A stretch of 64,000 bases of DNA. Origin: Dickeya aquatica. Lineage in GTDB: Bacteria; Pseudomonadota; Gammaproteobacteria; Enterobacterales; Enterobacteriaceae. The translations under genes and the position numbers were made by a program. Location of the stretch: contig NZ_LT615367.1 in the NCBI RefSeq assembly GCF_900095885.1, forward strand, positions 4,154,001-4,218,000, written 5' to 3'. Positions 49,008 through 57,796 of the stretch are shown in pieces. Position 1 is the first letter of the stretch. Every line of letters begins with the position of its first letter. The notes under the pieces are model-generated. The model did no database searches, had not been told where the DNA came from, and saw only the letters and a list, made by a program, of their open reading frames with translations.

Positions 49008-51563
49008 TTACTGCATTTGCAGGCGTTGGTTAAGAATCAGGCTTTTCTCTTCCGATGAAGGCGTGACACACAAATGCGATAACGCGCTGCTGCGAAACGG
49101 AATCACCTGAGTGCGGCCATCAAGCTGTACTATCTGATAAAACTGCGGCAGGTTGAAATTAATAAAGCTGGAGCCGTAAGTGAAACGATCGTGCGAGGAC
49201 GAATAGAAACGGCTGACATCACGCACCAGATCCTCTTTGCTGCCTTCACAGTGGTGATAAACCTCAACACGGTTAGACTCATCCAGAATATAGATATTGA
49301 ACCCTTTATTATCTGCCTGATCTTCAAAGAAGAACTGAATAATCCCTTCGCTGGCAACCCCATCCACCACCGGCGGCAGATGGATGTGATTGGTTTCTAC
49401 CTGAATAGGCAGCCCCTGACGTTTGTTATTCGAAATCGCCCCGTAGAACTCCACCGCGTTTTCCAGCTTTTGCGCTGACACGCTAAGACGTTCAAAGAAT
49501 AAACCCCAGGTTTCACCCGCCACTTTCACCGCTTTAAAGCGCCCCGGCTCCTGACGCGTGCTCGACAAGCGCAGTTCAATGCACTCCGACACCAATTGCT
49601 GTACCCGGGTACGTATAAGACCGCGCAGATGCTGGCTGTAGCAGAGCACTTCCAGCGATTCAGGCAACGCTGCATCCTGATGCATCTTGCCAAGAATGGT
49701 CTTCAGTGCTTCCAGCATTGCCTGCTCACCGCTGAAATGCAGTGTTCGCACTTCGTTCCACGAATTGCGATACAGCAAGTCAATGCTCCCCACCAGGCAT
49801 TGCTGCTGCTGGCCGAAGCTAAATACGTCGAGCTGGCGGAAATCAAAATGAACCACCTGATTGCGGAACACCGCCGTCGGGTCATGTTCCAGGTTGACGA
49901 TAATCGCCAGATGCCGAATTTCACACGGGCTATACAGCGCCTTCGGTGTCGGTGCGGGCACACGCAGCGGGAAATGACTGGAAACGTCTGACACCAGTTC
50001 CTGTAGTTTTGCGATATCGCACAACTCGTGACCCTTGATGTGCAAGCGGGTTGCCGGGGCCAGCAAACCGTTGAAATACGCCCAGGCCACCAGTTTGTTG
50101 AGGTAACGGTTATATTCCAGCGGTTGATGGCTGACAATGGCATCCATAGACGGAGCCTGATTGTACAAGTACCAGCCGGAACGATTGGCTCGCCCGGCTG
50201 GCACGTAAATAAAGGTCAGATTCGGCTCGGACAAATCGGGGGAGATCTGCGGGTTCACCAGCGTCACCTTACCCGGCAGCGCTTCGAATGCAGCATACAG
50301 TTTGCGGGTTAACACCCCGATATCCTGCGGGCTGGCGCTCACGCTCAGGTTATTACGGCGCGCAAAACGAATCAGGTTACGGTAGCTTTGCATCATCGCA
50401 TCCAGCAACTCGTTATGCGCCTCGCGCACCTGCCCGATTTTCCAGTTGGCCCGGTTATCCAGCATCACCAGCCGCTCGCGGCTCCATCCCCACGCATCAA
50501 CCATCTGCGTCAAAATTTGCCGACGCCATTGGGTGCAGGCTCGCTCGCGGGAAAGCTTTTCGCAGACTTTAAGATAAAAACAGCGCCGCACCAGATCAAG
50601 CCGGGTCGGATCATTAATGGCGTTGAGATAATGGGTGACGCGCTCTAGCATCATGCAGTAGGGGTCAAGCCCAAATGAGACTATCTCGCCATTGTGCAAA
50701 CGGGATTTAATCTCGCTGGAGAGCAAGCGGGTATTCGGGTATTCCCATGAATACGCTTCCAGCAACAAGGTTTTCAACACCGCCTTGTAAGGCGAGTCGA
50801 TACTTTTATAGAGCTGCCACAGGCTGGCACCGAAATACTCTTCTGCCGAAAGGGCACCAAGCCCGCCAAGATCGAGCCACTCGTTGGGTGCGATTGCGCC
50901 ACGGGCATAGAGCGACAAGACGAACTCATCGTAATGCGCTTCTTCTTCCTCAGGCACCATGTTCCATAGAATACGTTTACCCGCCATGCGCACGGCAGTA
51001 CGGTAAAACTCATCCAGCAACAGAATATGCTGGGTAGAGCCGCAATCCTCTCCCCCCAGACTGCCGCTTTCATTGTGACGAAAACGGTTTTCATCCATCA
51101 GGAAAAAGCTGACATCTACGCCGTGACCGGCAGCCCACTTTTCCAGCAACGAACATTTCTGCTGTAAACGCTGGCGCTCTTCGCCATCCAGCCAGGATTG
51201 ATGACACACCCAGATATCAAGATCCGAGCTGCAACTCTGCCCAATCGACGAGGTACTGCCCATAGAATAGACGCCGGTTATCGGCAACTGGCCTTTACGG
51301 TCAGGCGTGGTAAGTTCGCCCCAGCGCAGCTCGACGCTATCAAGATAATGTTGTTGTTTTTCGTCCGGTGAGAAAAGACAAATGCCGTGCGGCACCTTGC
51401 CTTCCAGATAACCGGGCATGAGAGGATGGTGGTGATGTAATAATACTGGCAAAAGACTGTACACCTGCTGAAAAGCCGGTTTCATTGCTTCCAGAGCACG
51501 ATCCACACGCAGTTGGTTGATCGCATCCAGTCTTTGCTTCAGGGTCTCGATGTAGAAGTACAA
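49008..51563 (-). CDS. cyaA: Class I adenylate cyclase CyaA
   Basis: Makes cAMP from ATP; stimulated in E. coli by phosphorylated IIA-Glc. 851 residues (E. coli 848). Catalytic nucleotidyltransferase motif [19 protein letters not shown] (about 100-118) and [17 protein letters not shown] in the N-terminal half, regulatory C-terminal half. The start codon is TTG, as in E. coli, where it limits translation. A CRP site lies 100 bases upstream, giving feedback repression by cAMP-CRP. Divergent from hemC. Confidence 0.97.
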   Translation of the reverse strand: MYFYIETLKQRLDAINQLRVDRALEAMKPAFQQVYSLLPVLLHHHHPLMPGYLEGKVPHGICLFSPDEKQQHYLDSVELRWGELTTPDRKGQLPITGVYSMGSTSSIGQSCSSDLDIWVCHQSWLDGEERQRLQQKCSLLEKWAAGHGVDVSFFLMDENRFRHNESGSLGGEDCGSTQHILLLDEFYRTAVRMAGKRILWNMVPEEEEAHYDEFVLSLYARGAIAPNEWLDLGGLGALSAEEYFGASLWQLYKSIDSPYKAVLKTLLLEAYSWEYPNTRLLSSEIKSRLHNGEIVSFGLDPYCMMLERVTHYLNAINDPTRLDLVRRCFYLKVCEKLSRERACTQWRRQILTQMVDAWGWSRERLVMLDNRANWKIGQVREAHNELLDAMMQSYRNLIRFARRNNLSVSASPQDIGVLTRKLYAAFEALPGKVTLVNPQISPDLSEPNLTFIYVPAGRANRSGWYLYNQAPSMDAIVSHQPLEYNRYLNKLVAWAYFNGLLAPATRLHIKGHELCDIAKLQELVSDVSSHFPLRVPAPTPKALYSPCEIRHLAIIVNLEHDPTAVFRNQVVHFDFRQLDVFSFGQQQQCLVGSIDLLYRNSWNEVRTLHFSGEQAMLEALKTILGKMHQDAALPESLEVLCYSQHLRGLIRTRVQQLVSECIELRLSSTRQEPGRFKAVKVAGETWGLFFERLSVSAQKLENAVEFYGAISNNKRQGLPIQVETNHIHLPPVVDGVASEGIIQFFFEDQADNKGFNIYILDESNRVEVYHHCEGSKEDLVRDVSRFYSSSHDRFTYGSSFINFNLPQFYQIVQLDGRTQVIPFRSSALSHLCVTPSSEEKSLILNQRLQMQ

Positions 51564-51664
51564 GACGTTTCGCCTGCTTATCCCAGTGCCGATAAAAGAG
51601 CCATTATTTCCGAACCAGCCCTGAGTAGATATTGGAAGAATGGCGGGCCGATGATTGCTGGAAA

Positions 51665-51680
51665 CGTGATCAATTTAACA
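51665..51680 (-). promoter_or_regulatory. CRP binding site of cyaA
   Basis: The minus strand reads GGTGTTAAATTGATCACGTT, which matches the E. coli cyaA P2 CRP site as I know it (TGTTA-N6-TCACG core). cAMP-CRP binding here represses cyaA. Confidence 0.85.
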
Positions 51681-51863
51681 CCTTGCTGAAAGAGCGTAAA
51701 GAAACTAAAGAAAGTTAGAGGTGATTAATGATGCTTCAGCGCTGTATAGATTATCGCCGTTTTTTACGCTGGCAGCCATCCCCCCACCATCGATTTATCG
51801 CAGCCGTTACCCCTGCCCATTTCAGGGGGATTCCACCGGCTTACCTTCAACGCTCAGGGCTTC

Positions 51864-51897
51864 AATGGTACGATGAAAAGAAATGGTACGATGGAAA
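51864..51897 (+). repeat. Two-copy direct repeat before hemC
   Basis: AATGGTACGATGAAAA at 51864 and AATGGTACGATGGAAA at 51882 repeat with an 18-base period, giving several in-frame ATG codons just upstream of the hemC start. It may be a local duplication. Confidence 0.8.
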
Positions 51898-51918
51898 AAG
51901 GACCAAAACGGTATCAGC

Positions 51919-52857
51919 ATGGTAGACACGACTCTGAGAATTGCCACCCGACAAAGCCCGCTGGCGTTATGGCAGGCCCACTTCGTCAGACAACAATTGG
52001 AAGCCTGCCACCCCGGATTACGGGTGGAACTGGTTCCGATGGTCACACGAGGCGACGTACTGCTCGATACTCCGCTGGCAAAAGTGGGCGGTAAAGGCTT
52101 ATTTGTCAAAGAGCTGGAACTGGCGCTGCTGGAAAATCGTGCCGATATCGCCGTACATTCGATGAAAGACGTGCCGGTGGAATTTCCCGCCGGGCTTGGG
52201 TTAGTCACTATTTGTGAACGTGAAGACCCGCGTGATGCGTTTGTCTCAAACCAGTATGCCAGCCTTGAAGCGCTGCCGCAGGGGGCCTGCGTCGGCACCT
52301 CCAGCCTGCGTCGGCAGTGCCAGCTGCGCGCCAGACGCCCGGACCTGGTTATCCGCGATTTGCGCGGCAATGTCGGCACCCGCTTGTCGAAGCTGGATAA
52401 TGGCGAATACGATGCCATTATTCTCGCCGTTGCGGGTCTCAAGCGCCTTGGCCTTGAAGCGCGCATTCGTTGTGCGCTTAGCCCGGAGCAGTCATTGCCC
52501 GCGGTTGGTCAGGGCGCAGTCGGCGTGGAATGCCGTCTTGATGACGACCGCACCCGTGCGCTGCTGGCACCGCTAAATCATGCAGACACCGCAACCCGGG
52601 TACAGGCTGAACGCGCCATGAACACCCGGCTAGAAGGCGGTTGTCAGGTGCCAATTGGCAGCTATGCCGAATTACAGGGTGAACAGTTATGGCTACGTGC
52701 GCTGGTCGGCGCGCCGGACGGCAGCCAGATCCTGTATGCGCAGCGTTACGGCCTGCGTCAGGAGGCCGAACAGTTGGGAATCAGCCTGGCAGAAGAGCTG
52801 CTTGAGCGCGGCGCTCGCGACATTTTACAGGCGGTCTATGGTGGAGCACTGTCATGA
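51919..52857 (+). CDS. hemC: Porphobilinogen deaminase HemC
   Basis: Polymerises four porphobilinogens into hydroxymethylbilane. 312 residues. N-terminal motif [14 protein letters not shown], active-site Asp region [11 protein letters not shown], Arg-rich [11 protein letters not shown], and the dipyrromethane-bearing Cys in [17 protein letters not shown] 51919 ([12 protein letters not shown]) is chosen by family N-terminus; the Shine-Dalgarno sequence is weak and an ATG 12 codons earlier is in frame. Overlaps hemD by four bases. Confidence 0.96.
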   Translation: MVDTTLRIATRQSPLALWQAHFVRQQLEACHPGLRVELVPMVTRGDVLLDTPLAKVGGKGLFVKELELALLENRADIAVHSMKDVPVEFPAGLGLVTICEREDPRDAFVSNQYASLEALPQGACVGTSSLRRQCQLRARRPDLVIRDLRGNVGTRLSKLDNGEYDAIILAVAGLKRLGLEARIRCALSPEQSLPAVGQGAVGVECRLDDDRTRALLAPLNHADTATRVQAERAMNTRLEGGCQVPIGSYAELQGEQLWLRALVGAPDGSQILYAQRYGLRQEAEQLGISLAEELLERGARDILQAVYGGALS

Positions 52858-53603
52858 CCATTCTGGTGACTCGTCCCTCTCCAGCCGGTGAGCAACTGGT
52901 CGCCCGTCTGCGCATGGCAGGTCTGTCGGCCTACCATAGTCCTTTAATCGAATTCTCGCCGGGCCGGGAATTATCACAACTCCCCGGCTGGCTAAAGGCC
53001 CTGCCTGCCGGTTCACTGGTTTTCGCGTTATCCCAGCAGGTGGTGGAGTTCGCCGACCCCGAGCTCACTCGCACCGGAACGGCCTGGCCAAAATCACTCA
53101 CCTATTTTGCCGTCGGCCGTGCCACCGGGCTGGCATTGCATACGGTCAGTGGTCTGGCGGTGCACTATCCGCCAGAACGCGCAACCAGCGAAACACTGTT
53201 ACAACTCCCTGCATTACAGCAGGTTGCCGGGCAACAGGCGCTACTGTTAAGGGGCAACGGCGGGCGGGAACTGTTGGGCGAGACGCTGCAACAACGTGGG
53301 GCTCAGGTACGTTATTGTGAATGTTACCAACGCAGCCCGGTGCCTTATGAAGGCGCAGAGCAATGTCGGCGCTGGCAGCATTTGGGCGTGGATACACTGG
53401 TTGTCACCAGTGGCGAAATGCTGCAACAACTCTATACACTGGTGCCAGAGTATTATCGCCAGACCTGGCTGTCGGGCTGTCGCCTGATAGTGGTGAGCGA
53501 ACGGCTGGCCACGCAGGCTCAAGCGCTGGGCTGGCGTGATATCTGTATCGCCGATAATGCAGATAACGATGCGTTGATGCACGCATTACAAACACATCAC
53601 TGA
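52854..53603 (+). CDS. hemD: Uroporphyrinogen-III synthase HemD
   Basis: Cyclises hydroxymethylbilane with inversion of ring D to uroporphyrinogen III. 249 residues (E. coli 246), bilobed with weak sequence conservation; recognisable are [18 protein letters not shown] at the N-terminus, [11 protein letters not shown] and [17 protein letters not shown] overlap with hemC. A 216-base gap to hemX follows, much longer than in E. coli. Confidence 0.95.
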   Translation: MTILVTRPSPAGEQLVARLRMAGLSAYHSPLIEFSPGRELSQLPGWLKALPAGSLVFALSQQVVEFADPELTRTGTAWPKSLTYFAVGRATGLALHTVSGLAVHYPPERATSETLLQLPALQQVAGQQALLLRGNGGRELLGETLQQRGAQVRYCECYQRSPVPYEGAEQCRRWQHLGVDTLVVTSGEMLQQLYTLVPEYYRQTWLSGCRLIVVSERLATQAQALGWRDICIADNADNDALMHALQTHH

Positions 53604-53625
53604 TGCTATCGGCAACAAACGAAGA

Positions 53626-53659
53626 CCTGCAACAAGAAGCGCCTTGTGACCATTGCAGG
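53626..53659 (+). other. Hairpin in the hemD-hemX gap
   Basis: CCTGCAA pairs with TTGCAGG, with an inner ACAAG/CTTGT stem, 23 bases after the hemD stop. No T-run follows. It may attenuate or process the transcript between hemCD and hemXY. Confidence 0.4.
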
Positions 53660-53819
53660 CTGATAACCCGACTAATTAACGGCATAATAACCAGCCACAT
53701 GGCGAGATGAGATAACACATGGTTTGGCATTACCCTGCCTGCCCCGGTATTTCACTGACCATAACGTCACTCGCCGCAACCCGAACAATTACCATTACCT
53801 GATCATAGGATGTACCCAT

Positions 53820-54947
53820 ATGACGGAACACATTACCCCCTCAACCTCCTCTGATACGGTGGTCGAACGGGTTAAACCCGCACATCCGCCAACGTCACCG
53901 GCCTCTCCCGGCGGCGGGCGCTATGGAATGGTGCTGGGTGCGGTTGCCATCGTGGTGTCACTGGCACTGGGCGGTGGTCTCTACTATTACACCCATCAGC
54001 AACTGGTGCGCCAAACCAGCGAACTGACGCGGCTGCAAGAGCAATTCAGTGCGCTGCAAAAACAGCAGTCACAGTCGCAACAGCAGTGGCAACAAACGCT
54101 GGAGCAACAAGCCAAAACCCTCAGTGCCGATGAACAGCGGCTGGCGACACTCAGCCGTCAGGCAGGGGAAATGCAGGAAAAACTGGCAACACTTGCCAGC
54201 AGTGACGCCAAAACCTGGTTACTGGCACAAGCCGACTTCCTGGTTAAACAGGCCGGGCGTAAATTGTGGAGTGACAAAGACGTGACAACCGCAGGTGCGT
54301 TACTGAAAAGCGCCGATGCCAGCCTGGCGGAGATGAACGACCCAAGCCTGCTTGATGTCCGCCGCGCTATCACCCACGATATCAGTACGCTGGCAGGCGT
54401 CAGTCAAATCGATTTTGACGGCATTATTCTCAAGGTCAATCAGTTAGCGGATCAGGTCGATAACCTGCGGCTGGCAGATAACAACACCGATGATGCGCCA
54501 ATGGAGGAAAACGAGGCCACTCTCTCGGCTTCGCTCAGTGAATGGCGGCAAAATCTGAGCAAAAGCTGGCACAATTTCCTGTCGGATTTCATCACCATTC
54601 GCCGCCGCGATGACAGTGCCGAACCCTTGCTGGCTCCCAATCAGGACGTGTATCTGCGTGAAAATATCCGCTCGCGTCTGCTCATTGCCGCACAAGCGGT
54701 GCCTCGCCATCAAAATGAAACCTACCGCCAGTCGCTGGAAACGGCTGCCACCTGGGTACGAGCCTACTTTGATGAGAATGACCCCAGCACAAAAGCCTTT
54801 CTGGAACAGCTCGATGCGTTGAGTCAGCAGACCGTATCCATGGACATTCCCACGGAGCTGCAAAGCCAGCCGCTATTAGACAAACTGATGCAAACCCGGG
54901 TTCGCAACTTGCTGGCCCAACCGTCAGCCAAACCACAGGAGGGCTGA
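53820..54947 (+). CDS. hemX: HemX, inner-membrane protein of the hem operon
   Basis: 375-residue protein with a cytoplasmic Pro-rich N-terminus, one membrane helix (about 37-57, [19 protein letters not shown]), a Gln-rich coiled coil (about 60-130) and a helical periplasmic domain. Once annotated as uroporphyrinogen-III methyltransferase, it lacks methyltransferase motifs; its role is uncertain. AGGATG precedes ATG 53820; the upstream open frame is rejected. hemY follows six bases after the stop. Confidence 0.93.
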   Translation: MTEHITPSTSSDTVVERVKPAHPPTSPASPGGGRYGMVLGAVAIVVSLALGGGLYYYTHQQLVRQTSELTRLQEQFSALQKQQSQSQQQWQQTLEQQAKTLSADEQRLATLSRQAGEMQEKLATLASSDAKTWLLAQADFLVKQAGRKLWSDKDVTTAGALLKSADASLAEMNDPSLLDVRRAITHDISTLAGVSQIDFDGIILKVNQLADQVDNLRLADNNTDDAPMEENEATLSASLSEWRQNLSKSWHNFLSDFITIRRRDDSAEPLLAPNQDVYLRENIRSRLLIAAQAVPRHQNETYRQSLETAATWVRAYFDENDPSTKAFLEQLDALSQQTVSMDIPTELQSQPLLDKLMQTRVRNLLAQPSAKPQEG

Positions 54948-54952
54948 TCAAC

Positions 54953-56149
54953 ATGCTCAAAGTCTTGCTGTTATTTGTGGTGCTAATCGCCGGGATCGTG
55001 CTCGGGCCGATGCTGGCAGGCCACCAGGGTTATGTGCTGATTCAAACCGACAGTTACAATATTGAAACCAGCGTCACCGGGTTGGTGATTATGTTGGTTT
55101 TGTTTTTACTGGTGTTTTTGGCACTTGAATGGCTACTACGGCGCGTGTTCCGTACCGGTGCGCGAACCCGCGGCTGGTTCATCGGGCGCAAACGTAGCCG
55201 GGCACGCCAGCAAACCAAAGCCGCGCTACTCAAGCTGGCTGAAGGCGACTATCTGCAAGTGGAAAAACTGCTCACCCGCAATGCCGATCATGCGGAGCAA
55301 CCGGTGGTGAACTATCTGCTGGCGGCAGAAGCGGCGCAACAGCGCGGTGACGACTTCCGTACCCGGCAGTATCTGGAACGGGCAGCGGAAATCGCCGATC
55401 GTAATCCGTTGCCCGTTGATATTACGCGTGTACGCATTCAGTTAGCCCGTAATGAAGATCATGCGGCGCGCCACGGTGCTGACCGTCTGCTGGAAGTCGC
55501 CCCTCGCCATCCCGAGGTGTTACGTCTGGCTGAACAGGCTTTTTTACGCACCCATGCTTACAGTGCGTTGCTCGATATTCTGCCGATAATGCGCAAACTC
55601 CGTCTGCACAGCGAAGCCCAACTGGACGAATTGCAGCAACGTGCCACCGTGGGCCTGATGGACCAGGCGATGGCCGAAGGCGGCAGCGGCGGTTTAAAAC
55701 AATGGTGGAAAAATCAACCACGTAAGGTACGGCAAGCGCTCATCATGCAAGTCGCTATGGCAGAACACCTGATTATGTGCGATGACCATGCAACGGCTCA
55801 GACCACCATTATTAATGGACTGAAACAGCAATTCGACCCTCGGCTGGTACAACTGATCCCTCGCCTTGATGCCGGGCAGCCTGAACCGCTGGAAAAGCTG
55901 TTACGTCAACGGTTAAAACAGCACAGTGATGATGCACTGCTGCACAGCACGCTGGGCCAGCTACTCATGAAGCACGGTGAATGGCAACAGGCCAGTGAGT
56001 CATTCAGCGCGGCGCTGGCACTCAGGCCGGATGCTTATGATTACGCCTGGTGCGCCGATGCGTTTGACAAGCTCAAGCGTTATGACGATGCCGCGCGTAT
56101 GCGGCGTGAAGGCCTGATGCTGACACTGCAACCGCAGCAGGATGCCTGA
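54953..56149 (+). CDS. hemY: HemY, TPR membrane protein
   Basis: 398-residue inner-membrane protein with two N-terminal helices (about 2-20 and 42-62) and a cytoplasmic tetratricopeptide-repeat region (for example ALLHSTLGQLLMKHGEWQQA). In enterobacteria HemY is thought to aid haem synthesis; it is not a protoporphyrinogen oxidase. AGGAGGG lies well before the ATG. Last gene of hemCDXY; a terminator follows. Confidence 0.94.
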   Translation: MLKVLLLFVVLIAGIVLGPMLAGHQGYVLIQTDSYNIETSVTGLVIMLVLFLLVFLALEWLLRRVFRTGARTRGWFIGRKRSRARQQTKAALLKLAEGDYLQVEKLLTRNADHAEQPVVNYLLAAEAAQQRGDDFRTRQYLERAAEIADRNPLPVDITRVRIQLARNEDHAARHGADRLLEVAPRHPEVLRLAEQAFLRTHAYSALLDILPIMRKLRLHSEAQLDELQQRATVGLMDQAMAEGGSGGLKQWWKNQPRKVRQALIMQVAMAEHLIMCDDHATAQTTIINGLKQQFDPRLVQLIPRLDAGQPEPLEKLLRQRLKQHSDDALLHSTLGQLLMKHGEWQQASESFSAALALRPDAYDYAWCADAFDKLKRYDDAARMRREGLMLTLQPQQDA

Positions 56150-56182
56150 GCCGGAACATGCGGTCACCCTATCACCAGCCAG

Positions 56183-56206
56183 CCGGTGCATCGCACCGGT
56201 TTTTTT
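56183..56206 (+). terminator. Rho-independent terminator of hemCDXY
   Basis: CCGGTGC pairs exactly with GCACCGG around a 3-base loop and is followed by seven T, 33 bases after the hemY stop. Confidence 0.88.
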
Positions 56207-56245
56207 CGCGCCGAATAAACACAACTAACTCACTGAATTTAAGCA

Positions 56246-56448
56246 AAAAAAACGCTTGCCGACCAGCGACAAGCGTGCAATAAAAATCAGGTCTGAAAGA
56301 CAACATTACGGTGCCCCACTCAACGTGACGTTTAACAATGATGAATGAGCGTTACACCATCATTAAACGACAGGCACCCTAACTGGCTCTGCGTCATTCC
56401 CAGGTTTATGAAGCCGAAGCAAGCATAGAAGGTGGAATGAGCATCTAC
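56246..56448 (-). ncRNA. glmZ: Small regulatory RNA GlmZ
   Basis: Hfq-dependent RNA that activates glmS translation when glucosamine-6-phosphate is low and is cleaved via RapZ. On the minus strand the RNA begins GTAGATGCTCATTCC and contains GGAATGACGCAGAGCC, both matching E. coli GlmZ as I recall it. It ends with stem ACGCTTG/CAAGCGT and eight T. Length about 203 nt (E. coli 207). The location beside hemY agrees with E. coli. Confidence 0.92.
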
Positions 56449-56460
56449 GCAGTATGTTTA

Positions 56461-56475
56461 GCAAATGATGTGCCA
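56461..56475 (-). promoter_or_regulatory. Sigma-54 promoter of glmZ
   Basis: The minus strand reads TGGCAC-N5-TTGC, an exact -24/-12 sigma-54 element, about 13 bases before the inferred RNA start. In enterobacteria glmZ has overlapping sigma-54/sigma-70 promoters with GlrR activation; a TAAACA-like -10 overlaps here too. Confidence 0.85.
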
Positions 56476-56648
56476 AAAAATAAATTTTGATTAAAAATAA
56501 ACATAACAAAATGATTAATAATCATTTTTAATTAATAAGACCTGTCAGATGACAAGCGCAAAACCCTGGAAAACACCGGGCGTGGCAGAAACCGTCGCCA
56601 ATTAGCAACAGTAATAGCAGGACAACAAGAAGGTATTAAATATCAAAA

Positions 56649-56680
56649 ACTTAAATGTCTCCTAATGGAGACATTTAAGT
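56649..56680. repeat. 32-bp perfect hairpin/palindrome downstream of GntR gene
   Basis: ACTTAAATGTCTCC and its exact inverse complement flank a 4-base loop. It lies 85 bases after the stop of the leftward regulator gene and may be its terminator, although no T-run follows; it could also be a regulator site. Confidence 0.6.
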
Positions 56681-56764
56681 CCGTGTACTGTCGCCATTTA
56701 CCAACAGGTGGCCACGTTGTCAAAATATGACACCGCAACCCACCGCTGATGGCCTTTCAGCGCA

Positions 56765-57421
56765 CTACCGATCATGCTGGTTCAGTATCCTCAGCCGGGC
56801 GCGGTAGCCATTACGAATATGCTGGCACGCTGCTGCCTGCGCAGCCTCTTTATCACGGCGAACCAATGCATCAACAATCATCTGGTGTTCCCGTTTAGCT
56901 TCTTCAACCCGTTCAGGCAGCTCATAGGTCGTGCCGCGTAACAATGAAAGATGGATACGCAAGTTATCCAGCATTTCATTCAAATAGGGATTGTGGGTCG
57001 CCCGATATATCTGGCGGTGAAACAATCGGTTATGGTCATGCAATGCCTTGCCGTCGCTGATATCCCGCTCAACCCTGACCATATCTTGTAGCAGCGCCAT
57101 CTCCTCCACAGAGGCAGACGCGACGGCAAGCTCCATCGCCAGCCGCTCCAGCCCCTCGCGCACGGCAAAGAGCTGGCTTAGCCGTTCGTAGCTGAGTTGG
57201 GCAATCATCAGCCCACGCTGCGGCCCTGGCTGCACCAGCCCCAGCATCTCCAGGCGGTGCAGTGCTTCACGGATAGGCGTGCGGCTCAAGCCAAACTGCT
57301 TTGCCAGCCGGGTTTCTTGCAAACGCTCGCCCGGCAGCAGTTCTCCCCGCTCAATTGCGGCGAGTAATGTGTCAAACGGCGATAAGGCAACATTGCTGTC
57401 GTCGGTCTGTTTTAAATTCAT
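56765..57421 (-). CDS. GntR/FCD-family transcriptional regulator
   Basis: 218-residue regulator: N-terminal winged HTH (GELLPGERLQETRLAKQFG, LSRTPIREALHRLEMLGLV) and C-terminal FCD ligand domain with metal-site residues in HDHNRLFHRQIY and His in IRNGYR-side helices. The ATG lacks a strong Shine-Dalgarno sequence. It lies inside the 3' end of a small upstream frame (57372-57602). Divergent from the MmgE/PrpD-transport cluster, whose promoter regions carry GTATACAA palindromes typical for this family, so it is its probable regulator. Confidence 0.9.
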   Translation of the reverse strand: MNLKQTDDSNVALSPFDTLLAAIERGELLPGERLQETRLAKQFGLSRTPIREALHRLEMLGLVQPGPQRGLMIAQLSYERLSQLFAVREGLERLAMELAVASASVEEMALLQDMVRVERDISDGKALHDHNRLFHRQIYRATHNPYLNEMLDNLRIHLSLLRGTTYELPERVEEAKREHQMIVDALVRRDKEAAQAAACQHIRNGYRARLRILNQHDR

Positions 57422-57602
57422 AATCCATCATTTTCATCAACGTAATTAGCCGCGCCAATTCAGGCACCCGGTTTTCCTGAACATCAACCATGTCTAAACA
57501 AGCATGTTGCATATCATCTGCCACATGGCGGCAATCCTCCGGGGTGCATTGCGCCGACGAGGATGTGCCAAAACCGAAAGCAATCGCATGTTTGCCCGAC
57601 AT
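57372..57602 (-). CDS. Small hypothetical ORF, possible CobE/CbiG-C-like fragment
   Basis: 76-codon frame whose last 50 bases overlap the start of the GntR-regulator gene in another frame. GAGGTTG lies about 11 bases before the ATG. The N-terminal part HAIAFGFGTSSSAQ and the later VDVQENRVPELARLI recall the GxGxR...D-x-K...PxLxxLA pattern of the cobalamin protein CobE/CbiG C-terminal domain, but it is half the usual length. It may be a degraded gene, a coupled leader frame or chance. Low confidence. Confidence 0.3.
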   Translation of the reverse strand: MSGKHAIAFGFGTSSSAQCTPEDCRHVADDMQHACLDMVDVQENRVPELARLITLMKMMDYEFKTDRRQQCCLIAV

Positions 57603-57796
57603 GATGCCATTGGCAACCTCTTGTATTGCTTATTTTGTTCATAGCTTAGCAAAAAAGCGTTTTTGTCCCGCCATAGAGGGATTGGTATGCTGCCGCCACA
57701 CATTGTATACAAATGAATTCAATTGGTGACATTTAAAATCGACGGCCATATTGGCCACGTCGGGCAATAACCGCCAATGATCAAGGAGCCGTCGTC
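57422..57796. promoter_or_regulatory. Divergent region between GntR regulator and MmgE/PrpD cluster
   Basis: 375 bases. The left part overlaps the small frame at 57372-57602. The right part holds an AT-rich promoter area, the TTGTATACAA palindrome (57703-57712) and AGGAG before the MmgE/PrpD start. Confidence 0.55.
57703..57712. promoter_or_regulatory. Probable GntR/FCD operator 1
   Basis: TTGTATACAA is a perfect palindrome of the T-GT-N-AC-A type bound by FCD-type GntR regulators, about 85 bases before the first MmgE/PrpD gene. A related GTATACAA site precedes the transporter genes. Confidence 0.6.

Larger units (their letters stand above)
51564..51918. promoter_or_regulatory. cyaA / hemC divergent promoter region
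   Basis: 355 bases with the cyaA CRP site (51665-51680), the hemCDXY promoter region and a direct repeat just before hemC. A frame at 51728-51925 with AGAGGTG upstream exists but has no recognisable product. Confidence 0.65.
56150..56764. other. hemY to GntR-regulator intergenic region with glmZ
   Basis: 615 bases containing the hemY terminator, the glmZ small RNA with its sigma-54 promoter (leftward), and a 14-bp perfect hairpin at 56649-56680. The stretch 56476-56648 is AT-rich with no recognisable gene. Confidence 0.7.

Noticed and set aside
51728..51925. 65-codon frame with AGAGGTG upstream between cyaA and hemC
   Set aside because: No recognisable product, low-complexity aromatic/basic composition, overlaps the hemC start; most likely chance within a promoter region.
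53724..53819. Upstream in-frame extension of hemX
   Set aside because: The extra 32 residues precede the family N-terminus, and AGGATG is placed for ATG 53820.
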